From Morinoia aosen (lineage: Eukaryota > Arthropoda > Malacostraca > Amphipoda > Talitridae), in the NCBI GenBank assembly GCA_030386875.1, contig CM059579.1, forward strand, positions 15,782,484-15,846,483: a stretch of 64,000 nt of DNA, in the 5' to 3' direction. A program made the translations under genes and the position numbers. The notes below the pieces were generated by a model. It saw only the letters and a list, made by a program, of their open reading frames with translations, ran no database searches and had not been told where the DNA came from. Of this stretch, positions 12,890 to 23,300 are shown one piece after another (positions within the stretch are counted from its first letter, which is position 1; each line of letters starts with the position of its first letter).

Positions 12890-13080
12890 AGAGAAACCGT
12901 TTTATCGAAACCAGAAATCCTATCGAGACGAAACGTCTCCAAGAGACGGAATGTCCATTCGAGATAGTACGCCTATCGAAAACAGGAAGCCTTACTGAGA
13001 CGAGAAGTCATCCTGAGATAAGACGTATGTATTAGCCAAAATATTTCGTCGAGTCAAACGTTTTGCCGATACAAAACGCT
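12890..13080. repeat. Degenerate 18-21-bp repeat rich in GAGACG palindromes
   Basis: Successive units follow the pattern [A/T]CGAGA.GAAA.GTC.., for example ATCGAGACGAAACGTCTCC, then AAGAGACGGAATGTCC, CTGAGACGAGAAGTCATC and CTGAGATAAGACGT. The sequence at 12925-12939 is a perfect inverted repeat (GAGACG-AAA-CGTCTC). Units have diverged strongly, so this is an old array. Confidence 0.5.
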
Positions 13081-13442
13081 AGTATAAGCCGTCAGATGCT
13101 GAGAGAGCATTTTTTGCTATTTCTTCCCTCTATGCAATCACACCGTATTTGAGTAGCTCAGGACAACTTGAAAAAATTCAGATTATTTGCTACGGCCTTC
13201 TCAAACATTAAAATTATATCATTCATAACGGATTAAATTCTCTTGGACAATGGGAAGGCATTTAAAAATATAATTTCGTAGAATTAAAAGCAATTTAAGA
13301 GCACTGTTGCAGCAAGGATGTAATGCCATTCGTTTTGTGGAACAATAAAACAAGGATAGGGATCTTTTAAAGGGTTATGCTGCTGACTCAAAGCTCCTGC
13401 AAGTTTGGAGTGAAACGAAGAGCTTGATTTTCTTTTTCTAAA
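13081..13442. other. Unassigned AT-rich DNA
   Basis: No frame or repeat supported. Confidence 0.5.
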
Positions 13443-13625
13443 GAGATACTGTGGGCTGCACTCCTTGTGCTAGAGAGGTACTGTGGGCAGCACTCCTTGT
13501 GCTAGAGAGGTACTGTGGGCAGCACTCCTTGTGCTGAAGTTCTAAGGACTTCACGCCCTCCATTTTATTACTAAGAACTTGCCTTATGCATGGAAGTACT
13601 AAGGACTTGACTCCCTTCATTAGAT
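13443..13625. repeat. Two adjacent short arrays: 32-bp x3, then a degenerate CTAAGGACTT motif x3
   Basis: TACTGTGGGC.GCACTCC recurs at 13447, 13479 and 13511, an exact 32-bp period. It is followed by three diverged copies of GAAGT.CTAAGGACTT.AC.CCCTTCATT between about 13534 and 13625. The minus frame of 76 codons over both arrays is a by-product. Confidence 0.8.
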
Positions 13626-13835
13626 AAGACAACTCTGACTGAATACAACTCTGTGAGTGGAAAAACATCTTAAGACATTCGCTTTATACTGTAGCGAAAT
13701 TAACACAAATCTCAGCAACACCTCCTCAAAAAATCCTAATTGGGATACTAAGTCTGTTTAAAATTAATCAGTCATTTACATTGGATAATCCAGAAACATT
13801 TTGCCATGCAATGAGCTCGTATCGTATTGAAAAAG

Positions 13836-14219
13836 TGTTATATCGTGGTTTTTCATCACGATATTAGGATTAGTAATTGTAGCTGCAAACTACAGTATCG
13901 GTAACTGTAACTACCGATCTGAAGCGTTAGCTTCAGGAGCAGGAAAAGGAAACTCTTAGCTAGGTTCCTATTCTTGTACTGGCTCATCCATACATTGACT
14001 CTGCTTATAAGCTATAGCGCTCGGAAGTTAAACAATGCTCTTCCGGTGCATACCAATGCGATGCGCCCCGAAGGCACAGCTTCCAGCGGAGGTCCCATAA
14101 AGACATCTGACCTGAACGCGATATGGCATCCGGCAAGCCGGCCGCGCAAACCTCCGCTCCGGAACTCGTACTCATAAAACCAGTATCACATTATACGATG
14201 CATATTTTAATATACAACA
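13836..14219 (-). repeat. LTR (3' LTR on the minus strand)
   Basis: It starts TGTTAT and ends CAACA on the plus strand, i.e. TGTTG...ATAACA on the element strand. I see no difference from the other LTR over 384 bp. It is more GC-rich than the flanks (GGCAAGCCGGCCGCGC in the middle). A TATA-like palindrome GCTTATAAGC sits at 14003-14012. The last 96 bases of the LTR on the element strand hold four short hairpins. The 67-codon plus frame in each LTR (13974-14177, 15763-15966) is antisense to the element and not taken as a gene. Confidence 0.95.
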
Positions 14220-14234
14220 ATTTCCCTCCCTTTT
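14220..14234 (-). other. Polypurine tract
   Basis: Directly next to the 3' LTR the minus strand reads AAAAGGGAGGGAAAT and then the LTR start TGTTG. This is the expected plus-strand priming site and fixes the element's orientation. Confidence 0.85.
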
Positions 14235-14264
14235 AGATGACTATATGACACACGGAAGGAAAAC

Positions 14265-14360
14265 TTAGCAACCTATTCGCATTTCAGGTTTAGTTATTTT
14301 ACCTGATCTACAAGGTACATTTTGTACAGGTAAACTGCTGACCGGTGTCAAAGCAGGAGT
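14265..14360 (-). pseudogene. Stub of pol (integrase) C-terminus
   Basis: The frame reads PVSSLPVQNVPCRSGKITK then PEMRIGC and stops at 14265-14267, about 30 bases before the polypurine tract. Many gypsy pol polyproteins end in an R-R-S-x-R-x-x-K/R-P-P-x-R-L stretch at just this place. If so, nearly all of reverse transcriptase, RNase H and integrase has been deleted between 14360 and 14373. Confidence 0.5.
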
Positions 14361-14372
14361 CTTTTAGTCTTA

Positions 14373-14453
14373 CTAGAACACGGCGTGCTTTAAAAATACA
14401 GGAACTGCATCAGGCAACACATCTAGATGAACGGTATCTTTAACGTTAGACTG
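14373..14453 (-). pseudogene. Stub of reverse transcriptase N-terminal region
   Basis: In a frame shifted by one from the preceding 153-codon stretch, the minus strand reads VHLDVLPDAVPVFLKHAVF and then stops. In Ty3/gypsy pol the reverse transcriptase domain opens with a similar hydrophobic-P-A-x-P-V-F-x-K-A/H-R stretch, so I read this as the first residues of that domain. The catalytic motifs are absent. Confidence 0.55.
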
Positions 14454-15561
14454 AATCAGATGACAAGTAAGAATCATTAAACAGATCATCAGAGAATTGA
14501 GTTACATACATAGGCTTAACTCTGGACAAAGAATATTTAGGATTAACTCTATCTCTGGAAGTAACAATTTTACGATTGTTGAGCGCAACAAAGGGAGTAA
14601 GTTTTGTGACACTTTGAGGAATACAATGTGACTGAAATAACGCGTAATTAGTTTGTACATCAGAGAAATTATGAACATAGTTACCGTCACAAGTATCGTT
14701 CCTAGGCTTTTGTAGAATAACTTCGTTCTTCCGCTGTAGAAGCTTACTTGAACTCTTCATTGACACATCTTCTCTTCCGACGTTGCACTGAGAACCGCTC
14801 CTTTCCAGCTGCACTAGGTAAGTGCGAGCTGCGTCAAATTCTTCTCGTGTAGGTCCCCTTCGTGTAGGCTTAACAGGAGGAGGTCGTGCTGCAGTCGTAA
14901 ATTGCAAACTTTAGAAATGTGGCCTATTTCCACATTTTTTGCATTTTATTAATTTAATTTTAGGGCATAGCAATTCTTTGTAAGGTGCTTCTGCCTAGTT
15001 CCGCAGCGAATGCATATGTAATTCGGCTGTAGTTTTTCTGTAGTGAAAAACGATGAAGAAGAATCCTCACGAATAATATCTGGAGCGGCGAAGCTTTACT
15101 GTTGAAGGACTTGCTGTCACACTTCTGTAGAACCGCGCTGAGAATTTGCGCTGAATGTAGACCAGCCTCAAGAGCATTTCTCAAGAGACGATCGCGACCT
15201 CAATTTTCGTAGTTGCACGAAGATGCTAAGTCATTTAACGTTTTAGCATAACTTTGTATGGATTCATTAACACTTTGCTCTCTGTTTAGAAATGTAACAG
15301 ATGCGCTAACAGTGGATTTCTTGATTTTAATTGTATGAACTTTCCTTCAAGTTCCTCATATGTAGCGTAGGGTAAATTCTTCGTTGTAGATCAGTAATGA
15401 TGTTTACAGGCGAAGCTTCAACTATAATACTAGCTTTGTTACCATCATTGTTTCACGCCTTCTGAAGAACGTCTGCGCACTGTACTTGAATCGTTGTAGA
15501 TATTACTCACTGTTTCCACTTTAACGTCGAATGGAGGACAGCAAACTGCAGAATGCGCCAT
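14446..15561 (-). pseudogene. Degenerate gag with zinc knuckles
   Basis: In retrotransposons Gag forms the particle that packages the RNA. A plausible start is the ATG at 15561 (MAHSAVCCPPFDVKVE). Further on, in different frames, come YEELEGKFIQLKS, VTFLNREQSVNESIQSYAK and LRNALEAGLHSAQILSAVL, which match the usual central Gag pattern of a Y-EL stretch, F-R-Q with E-S-I, and an L-R-GL segment. Two CCHC knuckles follow: CIRCGTRQKHLTKNC (14970-15014, one residue more than usual between the second Cys and His) and CKKCGNRPHF (14914-14943), the latter cut by a stop. A 153-codon open stretch (14446-14907) continues without a visible aspartic protease motif. Several frameshifts and stops make this non-functional. 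It is a structural protein remnant of an LTR element, not a host gene. Confidence 0.8.
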
Positions 15562-15610
15562 CTTAATTTTGGAGCACTTGTAACGTTCAAATTTACTTTG
15601 GAGATTCGAA

Positions 15611-15622
15611 GAGTCGTCGCCA
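15611..15622 (-). other. Candidate tRNA primer binding site
   Basis: Two bases after the 5' LTR the minus strand reads TGGCGACGACTC. TGG is the usual start, complementary to a tRNA 3' CCA end. The following GCGAC resembles sites described for arginine or serine tRNA primers in insect gypsy-like elements, but I cannot fix the tRNA without the host tRNA set. Confidence 0.6.
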
Positions 15623-15624
15623 TT

Positions 15625-16008
15625 TGTTATATCGTGGTTTTTCATCACGATATTAGGATTAGTAATTGTAGCTGCAAACTACAGTATCGGTAACTGTAAC
15701 TACCGATCTGAAGCGTTAGCTTCAGGAGCAGGAAAAGGAAACTCTTAGCTAGGTTCCTATTCTTGTACTGGCTCATCCATACATTGACTCTGCTTATAAG
15801 CTATAGCGCTCGGAAGTTAAACAATGCTCTTCCGGTGCATACCAATGCGATGCGCCCCGAAGGCACAGCTTCCAGCGGAGGTCCCATAAAGACATCTGAC
15901 CTGAACGCGATATGGCATCCGGCAAGCCGGCCGCGCAAACCTCCGCTCCGGAACTCGTACTCATAAAACCAGTATCACATTATACGATGCATATTTTAAT
16001 ATACAACA
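15625..16008 (-). repeat. LTR (5' LTR on the minus strand)
   Basis: Same 384 bases as the copy at 13836-14219, offset by 1789. It would carry the promoter of the minus-strand transcript. The TATA-like GCTTATAAGC falls at 15792-15801. Confidence 0.95.
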
Positions 16009-16013
16009 AAAAG

Positions 16014-19000
16014 CTTTATATTTCTTCAGCCTCAAATATTTTCCTAGCTAAGCAGAAATAGGTAGGTTCATTCCCTGTTGCAGATCTTCTTTGTACCGAA
16101 GTAGATTCTTATCGATAGCGCGGCTGGAGTCATTGAGAGGAATCGGAACAGCGATCCAGAGACACAATGGCAGGCGCTTCAGCCTAATGGGCTCTTATTT
16201 TCCTTCCCTCGAGCTTTGACCCACTGAATTAAAGACGAAATCCACAAAGGGCCAGAAAATCTCGTCTTTTCGCGTTGTACGAAGTACTTCCTTACTCAGC
16301 CTCTCGGGTTTCTTGAAATAGCTCTTATTGTAGTGAACTCGACAGGCAGTGTGATCTTCTCTTGGCTGGTGTATTGAATCAGCGTAATAATGTGTTTGGT
16401 GTGCTTTGTAAGGCTTATTATGATTGTGATGTCACATGACCCTTGAAGTATGCCTTAAAAGTCGCTGGACATATTCGGGCCCACAAGTAGCTACACTCAA
16501 ATGTGTCCACTTAAGATTTAATCTATTAATGTAACACTTGTGGTAAATAAAAGGTTTAAGAGGTTTAAAATGATAGGCCAGGTGATGGCTGCTCAGTTGA
16601 TGAACTATCAACCTGTACAATAATGTGCATGGTGTGCATCATAAGTTTAATTGTGGTTATGTAGTAATTGGGAATTTTAGCGACTGGTTAACAGCGCGCT
16701 TATTCTCGAATATAGAAATATAGTTTGTTTGCCCATCATTTTGAAAACTGACATGTGCTCTTGTTGCAATTAAATATTTTTGAGTAATGCATGGAACCAA
16801 GTGAAAATGGGTTGATTTGTTTGGCGAGGTTACGCTATACACAGTTCACCGATCTCACATGGGAAGAGTCAGCCCAAAATGGCGGGTAGATGTTTAATTA
16901 TTGTCTGAACGTGAAATGTGAGAGCTGAAAAGCAAAGGAAGATTCAATTCTGTACAAATTTTGCTTGTCTATTTTGAACAAGAGTAGAGACCTGCTTTGA
17001 GAATGTCAATTACACGAAATATTCATCCGAACTCGTTATTTGCTAACCAAAATTGCTGAGAAATTTGTCCTCGATGTTCCATGTAACGAAACTCCAGAAA
17101 AACTCCCAGATTCTATCACAGCGTGTATGTCTAATTCTTCTTTCCCTCAGCGGCTCAAAAATTTCCAACGAATAATTACAAAATTTTCCGACGTGGAAGC
17201 ATAAATTTCGTTTTCAACAACGACGCACCAAAGCCCAAAGCACGAGATGATCAATTCTTTTGAGATATTTTGATTTTCACTGAAACCAATTTCTCCAAAT
17301 CATTGCAACTTCTATGGAGCGTCTGAAATTTTCATAGTTTCAGCATGAGTAAGTTTTATGAGCGCCCAAGCAACTCAATTTAGCATGAATGGAGGCTGAC
17401 GAGAGAGGTGTTTTGGAGATGAAAACAAAAATACTTCATTTCAGATTTATTCCGATGAGCAGAGGGAAGCAAAAAGTTTCTGGAGGAACGAAGTATTTCT
17501 CTCATGTTCGAGGAGCTAATGTAGCTCAAGAGCTGGTAAGAAAGAAATTTCAACAGCGAAGAAATCGAGAAACGTTACAAAAACTTCCTAACTTTTCAGT
17601 GTGGCTCCCTTCTAAGTCAAGTTCCAGAATAGTTTTCATGATAACCTGTGCTTGATATGTTTTCACTTGATGATCTCCATATGACACGTGATGTAATGTG
17701 AAGTCTTTTATCGCTACAGTGAAGCCGAACGAGGCATTAATTTTCTGCAACATTTTTACTATGTTGACTTGAACAGCTGACGTTCAAAGGCATTGTTTGG
17801 AAGAGCTGTGTCTTAACGGTATTAAATATGTGCACTTAATGCTGGGTTTAAGGCGGAAGATATTTAAAATAAAATTTATCGCCTCTGGGTAGGGCAGTAA
17901 CTTTCAGATCTAATTAATAAACAGAGTTCGTGAGAAATTAACTTCTTTGACATATACGAACCAGTCAAAAAATTATCACGCAGTTATAATTATTATTTTG
18001 TATTTTTAATTCAAAGTAGTGTGATAGTCGACGAAAAAAACACACTGGGGTTCTGATAATATACATTTTTGAGATGAAATCCGAGTGAGAAAGCAAAATC
18101 ATTTTTCTATTTCTAAACGAGCGCTGGAATGATCGCAGCGTTCATACGCATCAAAGATATAAGGAACTTTCGAAAACAAAAACTTTCGAAAACTTGCAAA
18201 AAACTTGCGTACAAAAACTTCCGAGGCCCTTCTAGACTGCAACCACTTTCCAACACGTGGCCAGTCCAGAAATGAAGGAATGAACTTAAATCAAATTCAA
18301 AAACGTGAAAGAGAATATGAGACAAGATCAAAAGCTCAATGTGCAATTTCGGTCGAAAGTTGGACGACTCGAATCGTTTGATACTGAAACAGTATATGAC
18401 TGAAGAGTGGCTCATTTTCGCCGTCCACCACGTTTTTGCCAGGTCTTTCCCCTTAATTGTTTCACTAAAATAATACCAGGCCATGATCTATATTGTTTCG
18501 TTAATTTTCTTCGCTGAATACTTGTAATGAAATTCTGCTACTTACAGTAAGTTTCTCTTCGAATACCGGCAATTTAATAAAATAAAACGCCGATGCTTAT
18601 AAATGGAATCATATCAGACTTTCATCTCTCCAGTGCTGTTTCTTTATATTTTTTAATTGAACACTTGTAGCTAATTACTACAGCTTGAGTTTCTCTTTGA
18701 ATACCTGCAGTTGTGGGAAGTTAAATACCGATTTCCGTAATTGTGGTATGTTCTGTTTATTTCATTTTTTTATGAAAATTATTGTATAACTGTTTGCAAT
18801 CCGAAACTAAATTTCGACTTCAGTATCATATCAAATGACTCCCTTTGAACAAGTTTTTTTTTAGAGTAGGAATTATTGCATATTATGCATGTGATAATTA
18901 CATGTTTAAGAATTTTTAGAATTAGCTTCAATATCGCATTTTTCATCCTATCCTGCTACGACCGGACTGAAACTGAAATCCTACGTGTTGAAAGTGAATC

Positions 19001-20247
19001 AGATACTCGGAAAATTAAACTCAAAATTCCTTCCAAACCAACAGTTGAGCAAAAGAACCTGTGGTTTCACAGCATAGCTCAAAGCATTTAAAAAATAACT
19101 GCAATGTGTGGCTAGATGAAAAGGCTAGCGTAAGATTGACTTTACTTTCAAGTTCTAGATACACACCGCGCAAACCTCAAAGGATTTAGCTGGTTTTAGC
19201 CACCGCAAGTAAAAATTTTTTTTTACGCCAAATTTTTCTGTCCGGTAACTGCTTCGAGACCTTCATTAAAAGTTGTTTGAAGTTTTCTCGGTCATTTGCA
19301 GTGAACATATATCGACACGAAATTTTACCGGTATGAGAATGCTGCACTAATAGCTCTCTCGCAGAGCAAAAGAATGCCAACCCTTGTTAGGATACACATA
19401 CCATACAGAAACGTAATTCAATAGCTACCCTCTTGCATCGATTTGAATTAAAGCGAAATTTTGAAAGATTTTCTCTTTTGCTGGCAAATTTCTATGTATA
19501 ATTGATTATCGAATATATTATTTTTCAGCGCCTAAATTCTCCCAAGTTTTAAAGAATACTCTAAACTTACAATCCGCTATCATGTACCATGTTATTTTTT
19601 CTGAGAAAACATATTCTTTTCACGCAAATTGCGCAATGTTTGATGAAAGAGATAGTGGTCATTAATGCTGGATGGTACAAATGATGCAAAGCAATCCGTA
19701 TTCCTGGGAAACAGTTTTGTATCGTGACTTATGCTTACGTTACCGTTATCATTTTTATAAACAGTTTCCAAAAAGCATCGTTTTTTCTTGCAGACCAGCC
19801 ATGAAAGTCAGGAACGTACTCACTCATTTACTCTGTAAAATTATTAACAAAACTTTAAAGTATTATGGTTGTTGTTTAGCCTAATCGAGAAAATTTCGAA
19901 TCACCAAATCACCGGTTTTATTTGCCAAGAATTTCCCCTTGTCGATGATCTTCAAAAAACATTATTGAAGCTTAACAAGGCTGAGGCAACACTCACCTTC
20001 ACACTTTTTATTAAATCGCTCGATTCAGTTAAATTTTAGCTGAACCGTGGTTGTTTTTTTTGGCGCCGATATGTCTCTACAAATTTTTTTAGCGCTTTTT
20101 CTCTGTAGAAATACATATGTACAGGGAACTGAAAGGTGTAGCAGAATTTATTTTGAAGATCTGTGCTCCTGTGCTGAATTTTTTTAATTAATTCATTGCT
20201 GTCCTGTAATTCCTCGCCTGCAGACAGGAGCAAGCACAATTTAGCAC
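16014..20247. other. 4.2 kb of AT-rich DNA with old local duplications
   Basis: Two diverged duplications are visible: TAATAATGTG..TGGTGTGC at about 16385 and 16619, and GAA.ACTTGTA...GTTTCTCTT.GAATACC at about 18516 and 18657. The longest frame (minus 18113-18484, 123 codons, MAWYYFSETIKGKD...) has no domain I know and overlaps a small internal repeat (ACTTTCGAAAAC). No gene is supported. Confidence 0.45.
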
Positions 20248-20354
20248 CCCAGTCCGACATTTTTTTCCTCGTTATCTATGATTTTGGCCGTCCAAGTATA
20301 ACTTCTACTCACCGGCTAGAAATATAATTGCAACGGCGAAAAAGTTAGACTGGG
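20248..20354. mobile_element. MITE-like element, 107 bp, TIR CCCAGTC...
   Basis: The left end reads CCCAGTCCGACATTTTTTTCC and the reverse complement of the right end reads CCCAGTCTAACTTTTTCGCC. The same right end occurs in the hairpin element at 35176-35293, which makes this a dispersed family. The interior is non-coding and unrelated to the other copy. No clear target duplication was found. Confidence 0.6.
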
Positions 20355-23300
20355 AACTGATTGCAATATTGTAGATCCAGAGTACAGCTTGAGTAAGATT
20401 GAATGAAAAATTCATATGATATGAGCAAAATGAACTTAATTTTTTTCAACTATTCATTTGATGGTCTCTCGCAACGACTTGACGCATGTCTTGAAATAAT
20501 GTAATTGATTCAGCAAATGTTGCAATTTCTCCTTCATTGACCAACTCGATCCATCCCTAAAGCCAATATTGTGACATTTACATGAACATCATCTAAAATA
20601 TTGCGATGCTACTGTAGCGTGAGATCTAACGCCATATATCGCCTATCCAGGTGCAGTTTGAGATGTACCAATTAAGCGTTTATCGCTAAATCAAATGAAT
20701 AGAAATAAGTAATATTCATTAGTAACCGAACCCAACTTAACCTCACGCTATAGTACTAGCTAGAGGTTGTAGATTTTATGCTGTAGTGTGGTAGACCTCA
20801 CGCTATAATAGCACCATATTGCACCAACCAATTACACGAGTTCTGAATAGAGTCGAAGCGAAAAACTTCCTTTGCTCCACTGGGGTTTGTTAACAGTTTC
20901 CAAGTTGGCAGTCATGCCAAAGTACGGCACAGTTTCAAAATTCTTCTTTTGTGCCGGCGAACAGACGAGCTCACCAATTATTGGCGCTGGGCTTTTTTCC
21001 CGGGCGTTTGATCATTTTGTCCTCCGGGAGACCAAGGCTCTATTTTCGGTCGGAGCTGCAGAAAGCACAACATCAATCAAATTTCACGCCTTTTCTCGCT
21101 TCTCCACGTTACCTTTTTGGAAAAAACTAAGATCTCACAAAAATTGAATGAAAGTTTCACATTGGGAAATTCATCAAAAAAATTAGTGCTGAAGTAAACA
21201 TGTTCAGTGCTTTTTAATGCGTTCTTTCATAACTGAAATACCCCATCAAAAATTGAAGGGTTTTGACGTGTTTTGTTTGTAAGTTTTCGTTCAATTTTTA
21301 TTTTTTGTTAATTGATAAACTGCAGGGTCTCCGGTTAGAATGGCGCGTAAGACTTAGCGAAAGCCAATATTCTCGTAAGGCTTGCAGCATGTCGCGGAGC
21401 TCCAGAAGAGGCTTGGTCAGTAAGCTAGAAGCCCACGCGAAGCTTGCATACATCGGAATAAATTTACGCAAGGTTCATTCTGTGGATATTTTGCTGAAGC
21501 CCAAACCTGTGCGGAAAATATTTCACTTAACCCTGAGGTTGTAAACATTTCATTCAGGCCTATACCGGTAGATATTTTACGGACGATTGCGTCAGTTAAC
21601 ATTTCACTGAGGACTTGGCCAGCAGATTTTTCAAACAGTGTCGATTTCGCAAATGTTTTATTGAATTTCTTTCTAAGTAATTTCTACAGAGGGTTGAGTG
21701 AGTGAGTGGGATGCTGTATTTTCAGCTTCTGTATTATCTAAAGAAGGAAGAATAAATAAATGCATTTCGAAGGCTGGTGCTTATTGTAGATATTTTACGG
21801 AGGGTTCCACCAGTGTAAGTGTATTACTGGAATTTCAATTTGTAGATAATTTGGGGTGGTTGATTTCATAAACACTCAACATTGAAAACTATTGCTTGTC
21901 AGTAATGCAAGGAAGGTTGTGTGCACAAAAAATGAGCTTGTTAATATTTACAAGGGTTTAATCATGAGTTGGTGATATAACATGAGTAGAATTAAAAGAT
22001 ATTTTTATCAATCTTCAGCTGGTCAGCATTTACAGATGGTTCCGTGAGGAGACTTCAAACTCATCGATTTTAACCTTTTAACGTATGTATTTTGTAATCA
22101 TATTACCGTTATCACAATCACTATCATTGAACTGGCACCGTCATCATGTAGTCACCGACTTCACAACGGAAAAGTGACTGCCGCTCGACAATGAACTTTG
22201 AAAACACATTAGGGCACAAAATTTGCGAGAAATAAAATATATAAGCCAAGTTTATGAAAGTGTATTTAGAAATCCACTTTGACGGTAAAGGGCTAAGATA
22301 CTTCATAGAGAGTTGTGGATGCCAGTATCTTGCTCAGGGTTCTTCTACCCGTAGATATCAAACTGGAGGTTAAATATGCCGATAACCAACCAACGGCTGA
22401 GCATACCAATCAAAACTAAAATGTTTAACTTGAACTTTCTGCTGATCGAAAAAATGGGGCTAGTGTGCTATTCCGCTCTAATATTTTGTTTAAGCTTTAA
22501 TACAAAAATGCTGAAAACATTGAAAAATAAAAGATGCACCACTCTGAGTCCAGTTGATCGCTTTGCACTAAAATTGATTTCCAAAAAGCCCCAAGCAAAT
22601 AATTAGCTCACACAACTTGGCGTTCAACTCAAATCTTAAACTAAACACTGAAGAATGATAAACGCATGTCTTAATGAAATAATTTCGCTTTATTCATATT
22701 TATCTTAGAACCAGAACATTTTTACTTGAACTGCTTAGAATCCTTATCATTTAATTTAAAAATTTCAGAATCTGATTGAGAAGAAAAACTAAACGTTAAT
22801 AATAGAGATACCATAGTGTCTCAGCAGTTATTTGAATATGGCATATCTGATCATAGCTGATAAAGTCGGGCAAATTTCTTCATGAATCGGGAGGTAGGAA
22901 AAATATCAAACAAGAGGTGAATAGTTCAAAATTGGCTTATTGAGCAACAATAATATTCTAGTATAATTATGAGCAAAGCGTAATTTGCGGTCGTTTTGGA
23001 AATTTTTGGAAATTTTTGAACAGAAAAGCTTTACGATGGAAGATGAATACTCAACTCATAATGCGCCGTATTACTCATTGTTTTTCCTTTAGATGTATGT
23101 TACGTTCCAATAAATCTTATTCCATTTATTTTCATGAAATTCCTACGTGTTTATTTTAATTCGCGCTTAATTAACATAAACATCATTTGTGCCGAAAGAT
23201 TTACTTACGGCAGTCACTGAGGCCCTGAAGCTAACAAAACCCGAGCGACGTCTCACAGGTCCGCTTTTTTTATGTGTTCAGAGGCGTCTGTGCAAACAGA

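Larger units (their letters stand above)
13831..16013 (-). mobile_element. Ty3/gypsy-type LTR retrotransposon derivative, internally deleted
   Basis: A 2173-bp element (13836-16008) lies between direct copies of AAAAG at 13831-13835 and 16009-16013, the expected 5-bp target duplication. Two 384-bp LTRs bound a 1405-bp interior. On the minus strand the order is 5' LTR, primer site, degenerate gag with zinc knuckles, reverse-transcriptase start, pol C-terminus, polypurine tract, 3' LTR. Gag before pol, and a pol C-terminus adjoining the polypurine tract, are typical of Ty3/gypsy elements, so I place it there by inference. The identical LTRs mean insertion was recent. The interior was probably already broken at insertion, so the element must have used proteins from another copy. 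Confidence 0.93.

Noticed and set aside
14010..14070. LTR stretch resembling the internal control region of 5S rRNA (GCTCGGAAGTTAAACAATGC)
   Set aside because: Only about 20 bases match the AAGTTAAGCA region; the rest of a 5S gene is missing and the sequence lies inside the LTR in antisense orientation.
13974..14177. 67-codon plus frame repeated identically at 15763-15966
   Set aside because: Its duplication follows from being inside both LTRs, and it is antisense to the element.
18113..18484. 123-codon minus frame
   Set aside because: No domain, and part of it translates a small DNA repeat.
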